Source of the DNA: Aldehydirespirator sp965116195
GTDB taxonomy: Bacteria > Actinomycetota > Acidimicrobiia > Acidimicrobiales > Aldehydirespiratoraceae
DNA length: 64,000 bases
NCBI GenBank assembly: GCA_965116195.1
Contig: OZ220491.1
Coordinates: 3,348,001 to 3,412,000, forward strand
Reading direction: 5' to 3'
A program made the translations under genes and the position numbers. The notes below the pieces were generated by a model that made no database searches, was not told where the DNA came from, and saw nothing but the letters and a program-made list of their open reading frames with translations. Positions 49,084 through 58,131 of this stretch are shown piece after piece (position 1 is the first letter of the stretch; each line of letters starts with the position of its first letter).

Positions 49084-49542
49084 ATGAACGACGAAAGTCT
49101 GATGGGGCAGGCCTTGGCGGAGGCTCAACGTGCCATCGTCCACGGTGACGTGCCTGTGGCGGCGGTCGTGGTCCACGACGGTGAAGTGGTTGCCTGTCGC
49201 CACAACGAGCGTGAACTCACCGGTGATCCCACTGCTCATGCCGAGATTTTGGCGCTCAGGGATGCGGCGGCCCGCCTGAGCACTTGGCGGTTGGAGGCAG
49301 CAACCGTCGTGGTGACGCTGGAGCCGTGCCCGATGTGCGCTGGTGCATTGCAGCAGGCGCGGGTTGCGAGAGTGGTATTCGGTGCCAGCGACCCCAAAGC
49401 CGGAGCCCTCGGTTCGCTGTACCACCTGGGTACCGACCCCCGTCTCAACCACGAGTTCGAGGTGGTGCAGGGAGTCCGTGCCACAGAGTGCGCGGAATTG
49501 CTGCGTGACTTTTTCTCAATCCTACGGTCCGCTGCTGGTTGA
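49084..49542 (+). CDS. tadA: tRNA-specific adenosine deaminase
   Basis: Protein of 152 residues from ATG 49084. Zinc deaminase motifs: TAHAEILAL (HAE, His ligand and catalytic Glu) and TLEPCPMCAGALQQAR (PCxxC). VVFGASDPKAGALGSLYHLG is a TadA-specific segment. It converts A34 to inosine in tRNA-Arg. The upstream codons to 49009 look non-coding. A tRNA-Ser gene follows 69 bases downstream. Confidence 0.92.
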   Translation: MNDESLMGQALAEAQRAIVHGDVPVAAVVVHDGEVVACRHNERELTGDPTAHAEILALRDAAARLSTWRLEAATVVVTLEPCPMCAGALQQARVARVVFGASDPKAGALGSLYHLGTDPRLNHEFEVVQGVRATECAELLRDFFSILRSAAG

Positions 49543-49610
49543 CGCATCCCCACCCGACAAGGGAGATGCTCACGCGTTCCGACTGGATGGCTGGCGGTAA
49601 CCTTGAAGAT

Positions 49611-49697
49611 GGAGAGTTGCCAGAGCGGACGAATGGGGCGGCCTCGAAAGTCGCTGTGGCCTCCGGGTCACCATGGGTTCGAATCCCATACTCTCCG
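49611..49697 (+). tRNA. tRNA-Ser (CGA anticodon)
   Basis: GGAGAGT pairs with ACTCTCC. The anticodon stem GCGGC/GTCGC has loop CTCGAAA, giving CGA. There is a long variable arm and a T arm ATGGGTTCGAATCCCAT. No encoded CCA was seen. Confidence 0.94.
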
Positions 49698-49788
49698 CGG
49701 CCATTGTCAGCGTGCCCATCTGTCCCTTGTCGCAAACGCGATGAGGTAACAATGAGATTCCCCATGCTCACCGACTTGGACGAGCAGG

Positions 49789-50916
49789 TCAGCGTGATGC
49801 TGTGCGCTCCACGCCGACGACCTCACAGACCAGATCGTCGGCATACTCGCTGGTCGTGAAGATGTCCGATGGTGCGGTCTCGCCGGGGCGCACTCGTGTG
49901 ATGTATGCCGAGCTAGTACCAATGCGCACTTGATCACTGTTGACGAATGCGACGGTGATGTCGTAGTCGCTGTCCTCTGAGGAACTGTTGGTTGCAGTTG
50001 CAGTAGCCTCCACATCCCCGACGAAGTCCTCGCCAGTGATTTCGCATGTGACTTCGGCCATCTCGCTCGGGTCGGACTCGGCAGCAAACCGGTCAAGGTC
50101 CAGCATGTCGCAGGTCTCCCACTCTGCGTCAAATGATGCTATGGATGTCTCGATCGCTCGCTCGTTCGGACGGACATGGCTGATGAGATTTAGGGATGAG
50201 TCGGCCACCCGGGCACCGGACGAGTCGTAGAAAACGACATCAAGCCAATAGGTGGAGGTCTTTGACGACTGGTTGACAACCTCAAGCGCGAAATAGTCAA
50301 ACAAATCGTCCGCCAGCCTGGTGCATCCTACGAAGTCGGCCGCCTCGTCTGGAGCTGCGGCCGACTGGTCGCTGTCGTCTGATGCACAGCCGATGCCGTC
50401 GTTGTCGCTGTCCAGGTTGTAAGGGTCAACCTCAAGATCAATAACGATGACTGGCTGTTGGTCATCTGTAAGGTCACTACAGTTCAGTGCATCACCTGGC
50501 AGGAACGGTAAGCAAGGTTCGTACGCCGGATGGCATGAAGGGTCAACAGGCTCGGTTGTGGTTGTGGGAGCTGCTGTTGTCGTTGGGGCGGGTTGTTCGC
50601 TGTCGCTTTCGTCGTCTCCGTTTGGTTCTGGTTCCGTTGTAGTGCTGGGAGGTTGTGTGGTTGTGGCTGACTGGTCGGGTTCGCCTGTTGCGTCTGGTGC
50701 GGGTTCTGGTTCTGGTTCTGTTACGGTTGTGGCTGACTGGTCGGTGTCATTTTCATTGCCGGAGTTGGTAGCAACGCCGACGATTATGACAACTAGAAGG
50801 CCAGCGGGTATCAGGATCCGCTTTCGCCTCCACCAAGGACGCTGACGTGCATCATCAGCCAGGTTCGCTGATTCAGAATTTTGCGGGGGGGGGGGGGGGG
50901 TCTGCTGATCTGTCAT
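49789..50916 (-). CDS. Membrane-anchored protein with excalibur-like and beta domains
   Basis: Protein of 375 residues. The cytoplasmic start contains a Pro run (codons 7-11), then basic residues and a membrane helix (ILIPAGLLVVIIVGVATNS), and a Thr/Glu/Pro linker. An excalibur-like calcium motif follows (VDPYNLDSDNDGIGC, about 165-179), then two related beta domains with an LVVNQSSKTSTYWLDVVFYD / ATATNSSSEDSDYDITVAFV pattern like FxLYD domains. It is probably a cell-surface binding protein. The poly-C tract in the first codons (see 50885-50900) makes the reading frame at the start sensitive to slippage. Confidence 0.7.
   Translation of the reverse strand: MTDQQTPPPPPQNSESANLADDARQRPWWRRKRILIPAGLLVVIIVGVATNSGNENDTDQSATTVTEPEPEPAPDATGEPDQSATTTQPPSTTTEPEPNGDDESDSEQPAPTTTAAPTTTTEPVDPSCHPAYEPCLPFLPGDALNCSDLTDDQQPVIVIDLEVDPYNLDSDNDGIGCASDDSDQSAAAPDEAADFVGCTRLADDLFDYFALEVVNQSSKTSTYWLDVVFYDSSGARVADSSLNLISHVRPNERAIETSIASFDAEWETCDMLDLDRFAAESDPSEMAEVTCEITGEDFVGDVEATATATNSSSEDSDYDITVAFVNSDQVRIGTSSAYITRVRPGETAPSDIFTTSEYADDLVCEVVGVERTASR
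50885..50900. repeat. Run of 16 G (poly-C on the coding strand) inside the first codons of a surface protein
   Basis: Sixteen consecutive G on the plus strand. On the coding (minus) strand this is C16 spanning codons 6-11 of the protein 49789-50916. A gain or loss of one base would put the gene out of frame. Such tracts allow phase variation, but they are also a common place for assembly errors. Confidence 0.9.
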
Positions 50917-50961
50917 TCGTTTACTCTAGCGGGACGATGAGGAGACGACAACTGATTCGAG

Positions 50962-52392
50962 TTATGGAACCCGTTCGATGCGGAGGACATTGGCGCTGCG
51001 CGAGCGGTTGTCAGACCCGGCGAGTACTGCCACGAGTTCACCGGAGCGGATGTATCCAGACTGGCAGGCCACGCGCACAGCCTGCTGCACCATTTCGTCA
51101 TTGGAGCCACGGTCATCCACAAGTACCGGTGTCGTCCCCCAGCTGAGCGTCAACTGCTGAACGGTGGTGTTGTTGTGTGACAGGCCGATGATCTGGGCCT
51201 TGGGGCGGAACCGCGCCATTGAACGCACCGTGAAACCCGTTCCCGAGATCGCCAGGATGGTGCTGATACCCAACTCTGATGTGGCCCTCCAGGCGGCCAT
51301 GGTCATGGCATCGGTCACTGAGGCAGCGCTGCGGCCGGTGTCGGTCATACGCACCTCGGCCAGTCGCTCCGCCCACAACTCGTAGTCGAAGGCCTCATCA
51401 GCGCGACAGGCGATGCGGCTCATGGTACGTATCACGTTCACAGGATCTTGGCCGATGGCTGTCTCGGCCGAGAGCATCACCGCAGACGAGCCGTCAAACA
51501 CGGCGTTGGCCACATCAGAAGTCTCGGCACGAGTTGGTGAGGGATTGCTGATCATTGACTCGAGCATCTGTGTGGCGGTGATCACCGGGCGACCGCCGGC
51601 TATGCACTGCTGGATGATCTGCTTCTGCAGGTGGGGCAACTCCTCAAGGCTGCACTCATTGCCGAGATCACCCCGTGCCACCATTACCGCACCGGCGACC
51701 TCAATGATGCCGGCAAGGTTGTCCACCGCGGCTTGGGTCTCGATCTTGGCGATCACCAGCGGGCCTCGGGGGTGGGGCTCGGTGCCAACTCGGCGGATGT
51801 CGTGGGCCGAACGCACAAAGGACACCGCCACCATGTCCACTCCCAGATCAATCAGGGCATCAAGGGCACGAAAGTCCTGGGGGGTGGGTGTTGACATCCG
51901 CAACCGGTCCGACGGGATGTGTATGCCGGGGCGTCCACAGAGGTGCCCGCCATGGATCACGTCCGCACGCAACTTGTCGCCGGACTTGTCGCTCACTTGC
52001 AACAGCACGTTGCCGTCACCCACAGTGATCCGGTCGCCTGCCTGCAGGTCGGTCAGCAGGTCTTCGTAGTCAATCTCCATCACGGTGCTGTCGGAGTGGC
52101 CTGTGCCCACCCGTAGCTCCAATGTGGAACCCGACACGATGTCCACACCTTGTTCGCCGAAGCTGCCTGCCCTCACCTTGGGGCCTGGCAGATCCGCAAG
52201 GATGCCCACCCGCTGACCCTCGTCCTCGGCCAGCGAGCGCAGTCGCTGTATCCGGTCAGTGGCTTCGTCCAGACTGCAGTGGGCCAGGTTGATGCGGGCA
52301 ACATCCATCCCGGAGCGGATCATCGCTCTGAGCGTTGCGTCGTCCTCACTGGTGGGGCCGATGGTGGCGACGATCTTGGTTCGTCTCAGCAC
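50962..52392 (-). CDS. pyk: Pyruvate kinase
   Basis: Protein of 476 residues. RRTKIVATIGPTSEDDATLR is the N-terminal signature. VARINLAHCSLDEA, GILADLPGPKVRAG, KIETQAAVDNLAGI (the active-site Lys of IAKIETQ), VMVARGDLGNECSLEELPHLQ, TATQMLESMISNPSPTRAE and DVANAVFDGSSAVMLSAETAIGQ follow in order. The C-terminal allosteric domain is present. A GTG at 52392 or 52404 starts the gene. It makes pyruvate and ATP from phosphoenolpyruvate and ADP. Confidence 0.95.
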   Translation of the reverse strand: MLRRTKIVATIGPTSEDDATLRAMIRSGMDVARINLAHCSLDEATDRIQRLRSLAEDEGQRVGILADLPGPKVRAGSFGEQGVDIVSGSTLELRVGTGHSDSTVMEIDYEDLLTDLQAGDRITVGDGNVLLQVSDKSGDKLRADVIHGGHLCGRPGIHIPSDRLRMSTPTPQDFRALDALIDLGVDMVAVSFVRSAHDIRRVGTEPHPRGPLVIAKIETQAAVDNLAGIIEVAGAVMVARGDLGNECSLEELPHLQKQIIQQCIAGGRPVITATQMLESMISNPSPTRAETSDVANAVFDGSSAVMLSAETAIGQDPVNVIRTMSRIACRADEAFDYELWAERLAEVRMTDTGRSAASVTDAMTMAAWRATSELGISTILAISGTGFTVRSMARFRPKAQIIGLSHNNTTVQQLTLSWGTTPVLVDDRGSNDEMVQQAVRVACQSGYIRSGELVAVLAGSDNRSRSANVLRIERVP

Positions 52393-52804
52393 GACGGCAC
52401 ACACTACAGTTGCAATGCGTCACTGCTGCGATGCATCACCGTGCGACTGTTGACTCGTTACCGTGCGACCGCTGACTCGGTGACTCTGGCCCGGACAGCA
52501 CGAGGCTCTGAGTGGCACTGGGCCTTGGACAGCACGAGCCTCCAAGCATCACGAAGACCTCCTTAACGGTTGGCTACCGTGTGCTCGGCGCGCCGAGCCT
52601 TCTGGATGCCCCTTTACATCCGACCCGCCCGTGTACGGCGCATCCGGAGTATGCAAGAGGTGCTGCGGGCCCGTCTGATGCTCCTTTACATACGTGTACA
52701 TACATGGCTAATGGTGCCAGAGGCGTGGCCAAGGGTGCGACAGCACTCGCGGCACTCTAAATTTGAGGTTGATCAGCGGCGTTGGCTCAGCGGAGGTTAG
52801 ACAA
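52393..52804. other. Divergent intergenic region between pyk and htpX
   Basis: About 400 bases. It contains a diverged duplication around CCCCTTTACATCCGACCCGC and GCTCCTTTACATACGTGTAC (about 52608 and 52680). No gene was recognised. Promoters for pyk and htpX should be here. Confidence 0.4.
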
Positions 52805-53668
52805 ATGCTGAACACAGCAAAGACATTCACGCTGCTTGCCCTGCTTGGCGGACTGTGCATCGTGATCGGTGGAGCAATCGGCGGGCAGGGCGGTCTGATG
52901 CTCGGTCTCGTGCTCGGCTTGGTGCTGACCGGTGGGGCCTACTGGTTCAGCGACCGGCTTGCCATTGCGTCGGCTCGTGCCCAGTTGGTGAGCGCGAGCG
53001 AGATGCCCCGCTATCACGAGATCATGCATGAGCTGTGTGGTCGGGCGCAGCTGCCGATGCCGAAGCTGTACATGTCACCCAATCCACAGCCGAATGCCTT
53101 TGCCACCGGTCGCAATCCCAACAACTCCGCCGTGTGTATCACGGCTGGTTTGGTGCAGGCGATGGGCTGGGACGAGATCCGTGGTGTGCTGGCCCACGAG
53201 CTGGCTCACATCCGCAACCGTGACATCCTGATCGGCTCGGTGGCTGCCGCTATCGGGATGGCGGTCACCTTCGTTGCCAACATGGCGATGTGGGGGGCGA
53301 TCTTTGCGGGTGGCCGAGGTGACCGTGACAGCAACCCGCTGGGCCAGTTGATCTTTGCCATCCTTGCTCCCATTGCGGCCACGATGATTCAGGCTGCCAT
53401 CAGTCGTAGCCGCGAGTTTCAGGCAGACGCGTCAGCAGCCAAGCTCATCGGTGATGGACGGCCGCTGGCTCGGGCGCTTGAGCGTTTGGACGCTTACTCT
53501 CAGCAGATCCCCTCAGGGGTGAACCCCAGCCAGGCATCGAGTTACATCATTGATCCGCTGAAGGCTCAAGCCCGTGGCGGTGGAGGTGGCGGTTTGGGTC
53601 GGATGTTCAGTACCCACCCGCCCACGGCTGAGCGCATCCGCCGCCTCACTTCAGGCGACTGGAACTGA
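52805..53668 (+). CDS. htpX: Membrane zinc metalloprotease HtpX
   Basis: Protein of 287 residues from ATG 52805 with GGAGG eight bases upstream. It has two N-terminal membrane helices, PQPNAFATGRNPNNSAVCIT, and the zinc site VLAHELAHIRNRDI (HExxH). Two further helices follow, then EFQADASAAKLIGDGRPLA with the third zinc ligand Glu, and the C-terminal STHPPTAERIRRL typical of HtpX. It degrades misfolded membrane proteins. Confidence 0.95.
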   Translation: MLNTAKTFTLLALLGGLCIVIGGAIGGQGGLMLGLVLGLVLTGGAYWFSDRLAIASARAQLVSASEMPRYHEIMHELCGRAQLPMPKLYMSPNPQPNAFATGRNPNNSAVCITAGLVQAMGWDEIRGVLAHELAHIRNRDILIGSVAAAIGMAVTFVANMAMWGAIFAGGRGDRDSNPLGQLIFAILAPIAATMIQAAISRSREFQADASAAKLIGDGRPLARALERLDAYSQQIPSGVNPSQASSYIIDPLKAQARGGGGGGLGRMFSTHPPTAERIRRLTSGDWN

Positions 53669-53689
53669 CCAGCTGTGCCGGGCTGCTGA

Positions 53690-54178
53690 TCAGTCGCGGA
53701 AGTTCACGTACTGTAGAGGCAGGTGGTAGTCAGAGTCCTTGAGGGCGGCGATCACCGCCTGGAGGTCGTCTCTTTTCTTGGACTGCACGCGCAGTTGGTC
53801 GCCTTGAGTGGTTGACTGCACGCCCTTGATGCCGAGGCCTTTGATCAGCTTGTTGAGTTCGCGGGCGTGTTCGCCGGAGATGCCGGCTCGCAATGTGATC
53901 ACCTGGCGCACCGTCGCTCCGGCTGCGTCTTGTACTTTGCCGTATTCGAGTGCTTTGAGAGACACCTTGCGTCTGACCAGCTTCTCCTCCAGCGCCTGGC
54001 GTACTGCGGTCAGTCGGTCCTCAGTGGAGGAGCTGAGCATGATGAGGTTCTCGTTGAGACCCACAGATGAGCCTGTGTTGCGGAAGTCGTAGCGGGTTGC
54101 GACTTCCCGTGCTGCCTGGTCCACGGCGTTGCGAACCTCTTGCATGTCCAGTTGGCTTACTATGTCGAAGGTCGGCAT
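53690..54178 (-). CDS. yajQ: YajQ-family protein (cyclic-di-GMP/nucleotide binding)
   Basis: Protein of 162 residues starting MPTFDIVSQLDMQEVRNAVD, with TRYDFRNTGSSVGLNENLIM, EEKLVRRKVSLKALEYGKVQ, VITLRAGISGEHARELNKLI and the C-terminal YHLPLQYVNFRD. All are diagnostic of the YajQ family. Some members bind cyclic-di-GMP and some affect translation or stress. It is convergent with htpX. Confidence 0.95.
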   Translation of the reverse strand: MPTFDIVSQLDMQEVRNAVDQAAREVATRYDFRNTGSSVGLNENLIMLSSSTEDRLTAVRQALEEKLVRRKVSLKALEYGKVQDAAGATVRQVITLRAGISGEHARELNKLIKGLGIKGVQSTTQGDQLRVQSKKRDDLQAVIAALKDSDYHLPLQYVNFRD

Positions 54179-54404
54179 CTGGTTGTCTCGTTCCGGTCGG
54201 GTTCTGGGATCTGTTGGTTGATCCCGCTGTTGTCGGGTCTAAGCGGGTTCCCCCAGTTTGTGGGCAGTCCGTCAGATTTACTGGAATGGCGTGCATCCAC
54301 ATCGGATACCGGGTGGCTTTCGTTGCGTCGGCGTTGTGTCGGCATGGCAGGCCCGGACTGTGGTGTGGTTTGCGCTGATGCTCATGGTATCGTACCCGCT
54401 ACAC

Positions 54405-54486
54405 GGGTCGGTGCCCGAGCGGCCAAAGGGAACGGGCTGTAAACCCGTCGGCTTAGCCTACGGAGGTTCGAATCCTCCCCGGCCCA
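54405..54486 (+). tRNA. tRNA-Tyr (GTA anticodon)
   Basis: GGGTCGG pairs with CCGGCCC. The anticodon stem ACGGG/CCCGT has loop CTGTAAA, giving GTA. There is a class II variable arm (CGGCTTAGCCTACGG) and T arm GGAGGTTCGAATCCTCC. No encoded CCA. Confidence 0.95.
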
Positions 54487-54629
54487 CACACATCTCCGAA
54501 GGCATCTTGACGATCCTCAGCCTCTTGACCATCTTCAAAGAGACAGTTACCAGCACAGCTTGCGATGTCAATCGGTACCTCAGTGAGTTCCACCCCGTTG
54601 GGGAACGGGGCTGCTATGGTAACGGGTAG

Positions 54630-57600
54630 ATGGCCGATTCGGACCAGTGGGTTCCAGGTGTGCCCAGACGCAGGCGAAGGGATGGTTTGATGTATCAAGT
54701 TACAGGGTGCGGCGACATCACGAAACAGAACCGCCTGAGGCCGAGACGGCCCGGGCGCTTGAGTTGGGTCTGGTCATTGGTGCTGGTGGCGTTTGTGGGA
54801 TCACTTGCCGTGCCCGGGCCAGCTGGTGCCGCGAGAATAACCGAAAGAGGGCTCGGGGAGGCAGTGCCTGACGTTCTGCCGGAGTTTTCGGCGTGTGTCG
54901 GCGATGCCTCAAGAGACCATGGTTTTCGTGACACGGTGGGTCTTGAGGCAGAGTCGGCCATCAATTGTCTGGCGTATTACGGCATCACGGTGGGCACAAC
55001 TTCCACAACGTTCAGTCCCGGTTCTCAGGTCACACGTTCTCAGATGGCGCTGTTTCTGTTTCGCGCTGCTGGGGTTGTGGGCGTTGATCTGGTGGGTGGA
55101 AACCTCGCTGCCAGCTTTGATGATATTACAGATTTAGGTGAGGAGCGGGTTACAGCCATCCGAGCACTGGCTCGTAACGGCATTTTGTCGGGTCGAACCA
55201 ATAGCACATTTGAACCAGATGAACCCATCACCCGTGCCGAGATGGTGGTGGCTTTGTTAGCTTTCTTGCGTGAGTCGAGTCCGCAATTGTTCAACCGAAA
55301 TGGTACTTTGCAAATTGATGCCGACAGCTTGGACTACTTCAGTGACGCACGGTCGGACTTGTCGAGAGCGACTGATGATGCGGTCAGTTACGCCTATGAG
55401 TTGGGAATAACCACCGGAAGTGCTGCTGACCAAAGCCTGTTTGATCCGAATGGCACAGTGCCACGCAAAAATATGGCATCCTTTATTACTCGCATGTTGG
55501 CTCATACAAATATTCGTCCTGCAGGTCTGACAGCCCAAGCTGATGGCAACACCATTGTGGCTTCGGTACGTGATCATAAGTTCAGACCTGTGCCCAACAG
55601 CATTGTCGATGGCTTATATGCCAGTTTTGCGGAAGAAGCCAAAGCTTTTGACAATCTGGGTGAATGTCGTGACGTAGTGAAAAGTGTGGACAGTGTAGGT
55701 GAAAGGTGCGAGATTGATCGGAGTGACCCGGCCACTGATGCCGACGGCAATGCAAGACTCAACACCTTGTCGGCGGCTAACATCGGTAAGGGCGTTGTCG
55801 TGTGGGTATGGTCTGGCGATATTGGTGACACGCTCGACAGCGGTGAAGAACTTTACGCATTTCGTCTTGAGCCTTCATCAACCATAGCCGCATCCAAGTT
55901 GTCTGTCTCGCCATCACAGCAGGATGTGTTCCGAGTGCGATTTGGTAGTTCCTTGACCATAACCGGACAACTCCAGACCAATGTCGGGGGTGTGGATCAA
56001 AATACCAAAGTAGGAACCGATCGTTCGAGACGTGCAACCTACAAACTGCAAAAGAAGACCTATCTGGGAGCCTATGACAGCAATCCGGGGAACAGTGTGT
56101 CGCCGGTTAGTGTCACTGCGCCAGAATCTGTGCATACTGATGGTGAAGGCAAACTGACTTTTCGTTTGAGTATGGCTGATCCTGACCCGACCACTGCTTC
56201 GTACCGTACCGTCATATGGACGTTGACTCCTCACAGCAACGCGCCGGCCGGTTCTCACAGCGGAAGGGTGATATTTTCAGATGCTTCCCGTGTCGTCAGT
56301 TCGGTAAAGGCTACCGCTGTGAAGCCTTATGTGGTGGTTTCGCGTCTCGGGATTAGAGCATCCAACACCATAGAGGTTACGGTACATGACCAGTTCGGAA
56401 GGCCCATACGGAACCAGCCGGTCACGCTTGCCAGTGATCTGAATACCGGTGGGGTCACCGTCTCAGAGTTGCCGTCGGCGCGACGTACAGGATCCAACGG
56501 TACGGTTCGGATCACTTATCGCCAAGATGTTGACGAGGAATCCAAAGAGACGATTACCGCGGTCTGGGATGGAGACGCAGCGGGTGCAGCTGACACCGGA
56601 TGCAGCGGTAAGGACAAGTGCGACACTGTGATTGTCTACTGGGCGACCATGTCAACCACTGCTTCGAGGACTGAGGCTCGGGCGGTTGATGTTCTGGCCG
56701 GCAGTGTTGCCGATTCAGAGATAATTGTAGATTCTGACTGGCGGAGAGCCAACACTGTAATCCCGAAGCAGGTGCATTACGACAATAACGATACTTTTGA
56801 ACTAAACGATGAACTTGTTGGGAAAGTGTCCTTCGAGAGAGCCTTGTCTCGAGTTTTGGATGAAGACGACTCTACTACCGGTAAGCTCAGTTGGTCATCG
56901 TACGATTACGATGATGAGACTGATGTGGCGCGGTTTTCTTTGGAGACAATCTCAGCGGTAACGATTTTGACCAATCCCACTACCACCACCACCTCTACCA
57001 CCACCACCACCACCACCACAACAACAACAACAACAACAACCGTTGCCCGGATAGCAGCGGAGTCAGTTAAGATTGTTGCTGACTCTGCGGCGATTGAAGC
57101 TACCCGGCAGACGGACTCAGCGGGCACACCATGGTTCACGGCATCGTTTGGAGACTGGACAAGATTTACGATCCAACTCCAGTATTCAGATGAAGCTGAT
57201 GGTAATCGACTCAAGAACACTGCCGTCGGTAAGGACGGGTCGAATGCAGCGACGTTCAGGATTTGGCAGTTCGTAGGACCCTACAGAGTCACCAAGGTTG
57301 AAAGATCAGCCGGTACGTTAGCTGTTTCGGTTCGCTGCACGACCAGCTGTACGCAGTTTGAAAAGCGCCCTGAGTTTGAACGTATTACGGATCGAACCGG
57401 CGCAACTTCTCTGGTTGTAGCCGGTCCGTCTGACCCTAATCCGGGCACTGCCGGCGATGTTGTGTCGCATTTGGTGCAGGTGTTCGAGAAAGTGAACGGT
57501 CCGGGTTCCGTCGCCAATAATGATGAAGCGCGAAATGTGTTGCATTCGTTTTATGTTGTGTTTGGAGAAGGTAGTCGCAAGACAACAGGTGCAGCGCCTA

Positions 57601-58109
57601 CGACCACGATTCCGACTGGCAACCCTGCCGCGAGCATAGAGCTGAGTTCGTCCGGGGCTGAAACTGACAAATTACTGGGAGGCGACTCGAGCTTTGTAAG
57701 ATCCTATTTTGGTGACACGGTAACTGTGACCCTGCAACTCAAAGATGCCGATGGTGCCAACACTACGGCAGGTGTTGACGGAACCAATCCTGCCAAGTAC
57801 CTTCTGCAAGGTAGCACAACTACCGAACACCTGGTGCGTGTTCTCAGATCAGGTCGTGACAACAGACTATACTGGGGTCCCACGCTTGGAAGAGCTTTGA
57901 GAGGGTGGACGGAGCAGGTGCTGACCACCGATCGGAACGGTCGGCTCACCTTTACCATGCAGATGGACGATCATGCCCCGTCCACCCGCGGCAGCCGTGG
58001 AAGTGATGCTTTTTTCTTGAGAGCACAGGAGAATGCTCCGGGAGCCACAAACAGCCGTGCAACCACCCGAGTCCATTATGGCATCGTGCGTTACGAAGAG
58101 CAGTCTTAG
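54630..58109 (+). CDS. Large secreted S-layer-homology (SLH) protein
   Basis: Protein of 1159 residues (start 54630 or, with AAGG upstream, 54690). It has a signal segment WVWSLVLVAFVGSLAVPGPAGA. Three SLH repeats follow (about 85-300): FRDTVGLEAESAINCLAYYGIT, GEERVTAIRALARNGILSGRT and ATDDAVSYAYELGITTG, each followed by F-x-P-x-x-x-V/I-T-R-x-x-M/A. Ig-like or bacterial surface beta domains follow (for example VSRLGIRASNTIEVTVHDQF), and a run of Thr (TTTTSTTTTTTTT, about 793-815) acts as a spacer before two similar C-terminal domains (ESVKIVADSAAIEATRQ...; AASIELSSSGAETDK...). SLH domains bind cell-wall polymers, so this is a surface or adhesin-like protein. Confidence 0.85.
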   Translation: MADSDQWVPGVPRRRRRDGLMYQVTGCGDITKQNRLRPRRPGRLSWVWSLVLVAFVGSLAVPGPAGAARITERGLGEAVPDVLPEFSACVGDASRDHGFRDTVGLEAESAINCLAYYGITVGTTSTTFSPGSQVTRSQMALFLFRAAGVVGVDLVGGNLAASFDDITDLGEERVTAIRALARNGILSGRTNSTFEPDEPITRAEMVVALLAFLRESSPQLFNRNGTLQIDADSLDYFSDARSDLSRATDDAVSYAYELGITTGSAADQSLFDPNGTVPRKNMASFITRMLAHTNIRPAGLTAQADGNTIVASVRDHKFRPVPNSIVDGLYASFAEEAKAFDNLGECRDVVKSVDSVGERCEIDRSDPATDADGNARLNTLSAANIGKGVVVWVWSGDIGDTLDSGEELYAFRLEPSSTIAASKLSVSPSQQDVFRVRFGSSLTITGQLQTNVGGVDQNTKVGTDRSRRATYKLQKKTYLGAYDSNPGNSVSPVSVTAPESVHTDGEGKLTFRLSMADPDPTTASYRTVIWTLTPHSNAPAGSHSGRVIFSDASRVVSSVKATAVKPYVVVSRLGIRASNTIEVTVHDQFGRPIRNQPVTLASDLNTGGVTVSELPSARRTGSNGTVRITYRQDVDEESKETITAVWDGDAAGAADTGCSGKDKCDTVIVYWATMSTTASRTEARAVDVLAGSVADSEIIVDSDWRRANTVIPKQVHYDNNDTFELNDELVGKVSFERALSRVLDEDDSTTGKLSWSSYDYDDETDVARFSLETISAVTILTNPTTTTTSTTTTTTTTTTTTTTTVARIAAESVKIVADSAAIEATRQTDSAGTPWFTASFGDWTRFTIQLQYSDEADGNRLKNTAVGKDGSNAATFRIWQFVGPYRVTKVERSAGTLAVSVRCTTSCTQFEKRPEFERITDRTGATSLVVAGPSDPNPGTAGDVVSHLVQVFEKVNGPGSVANNDEARNVLHSFYVVFGEGSRKTTGAAPTTTIPTGNPAASIELSSSGAETDKLLGGDSSFVRSYFGDTVTVTLQLKDADGANTTAGVDGTNPAKYLLQGSTTTEHLVRVLRSGRDNRLYWGPTLGRALRGWTEQVLTTDRNGRLTFTMQMDDHAPSTRGSRGSDAFFLRAQENAPGATNSRATTRVHYGIVRYEEQS

Positions 58110-58131
58110 CACGTCGTACAATCTCAAGTCC

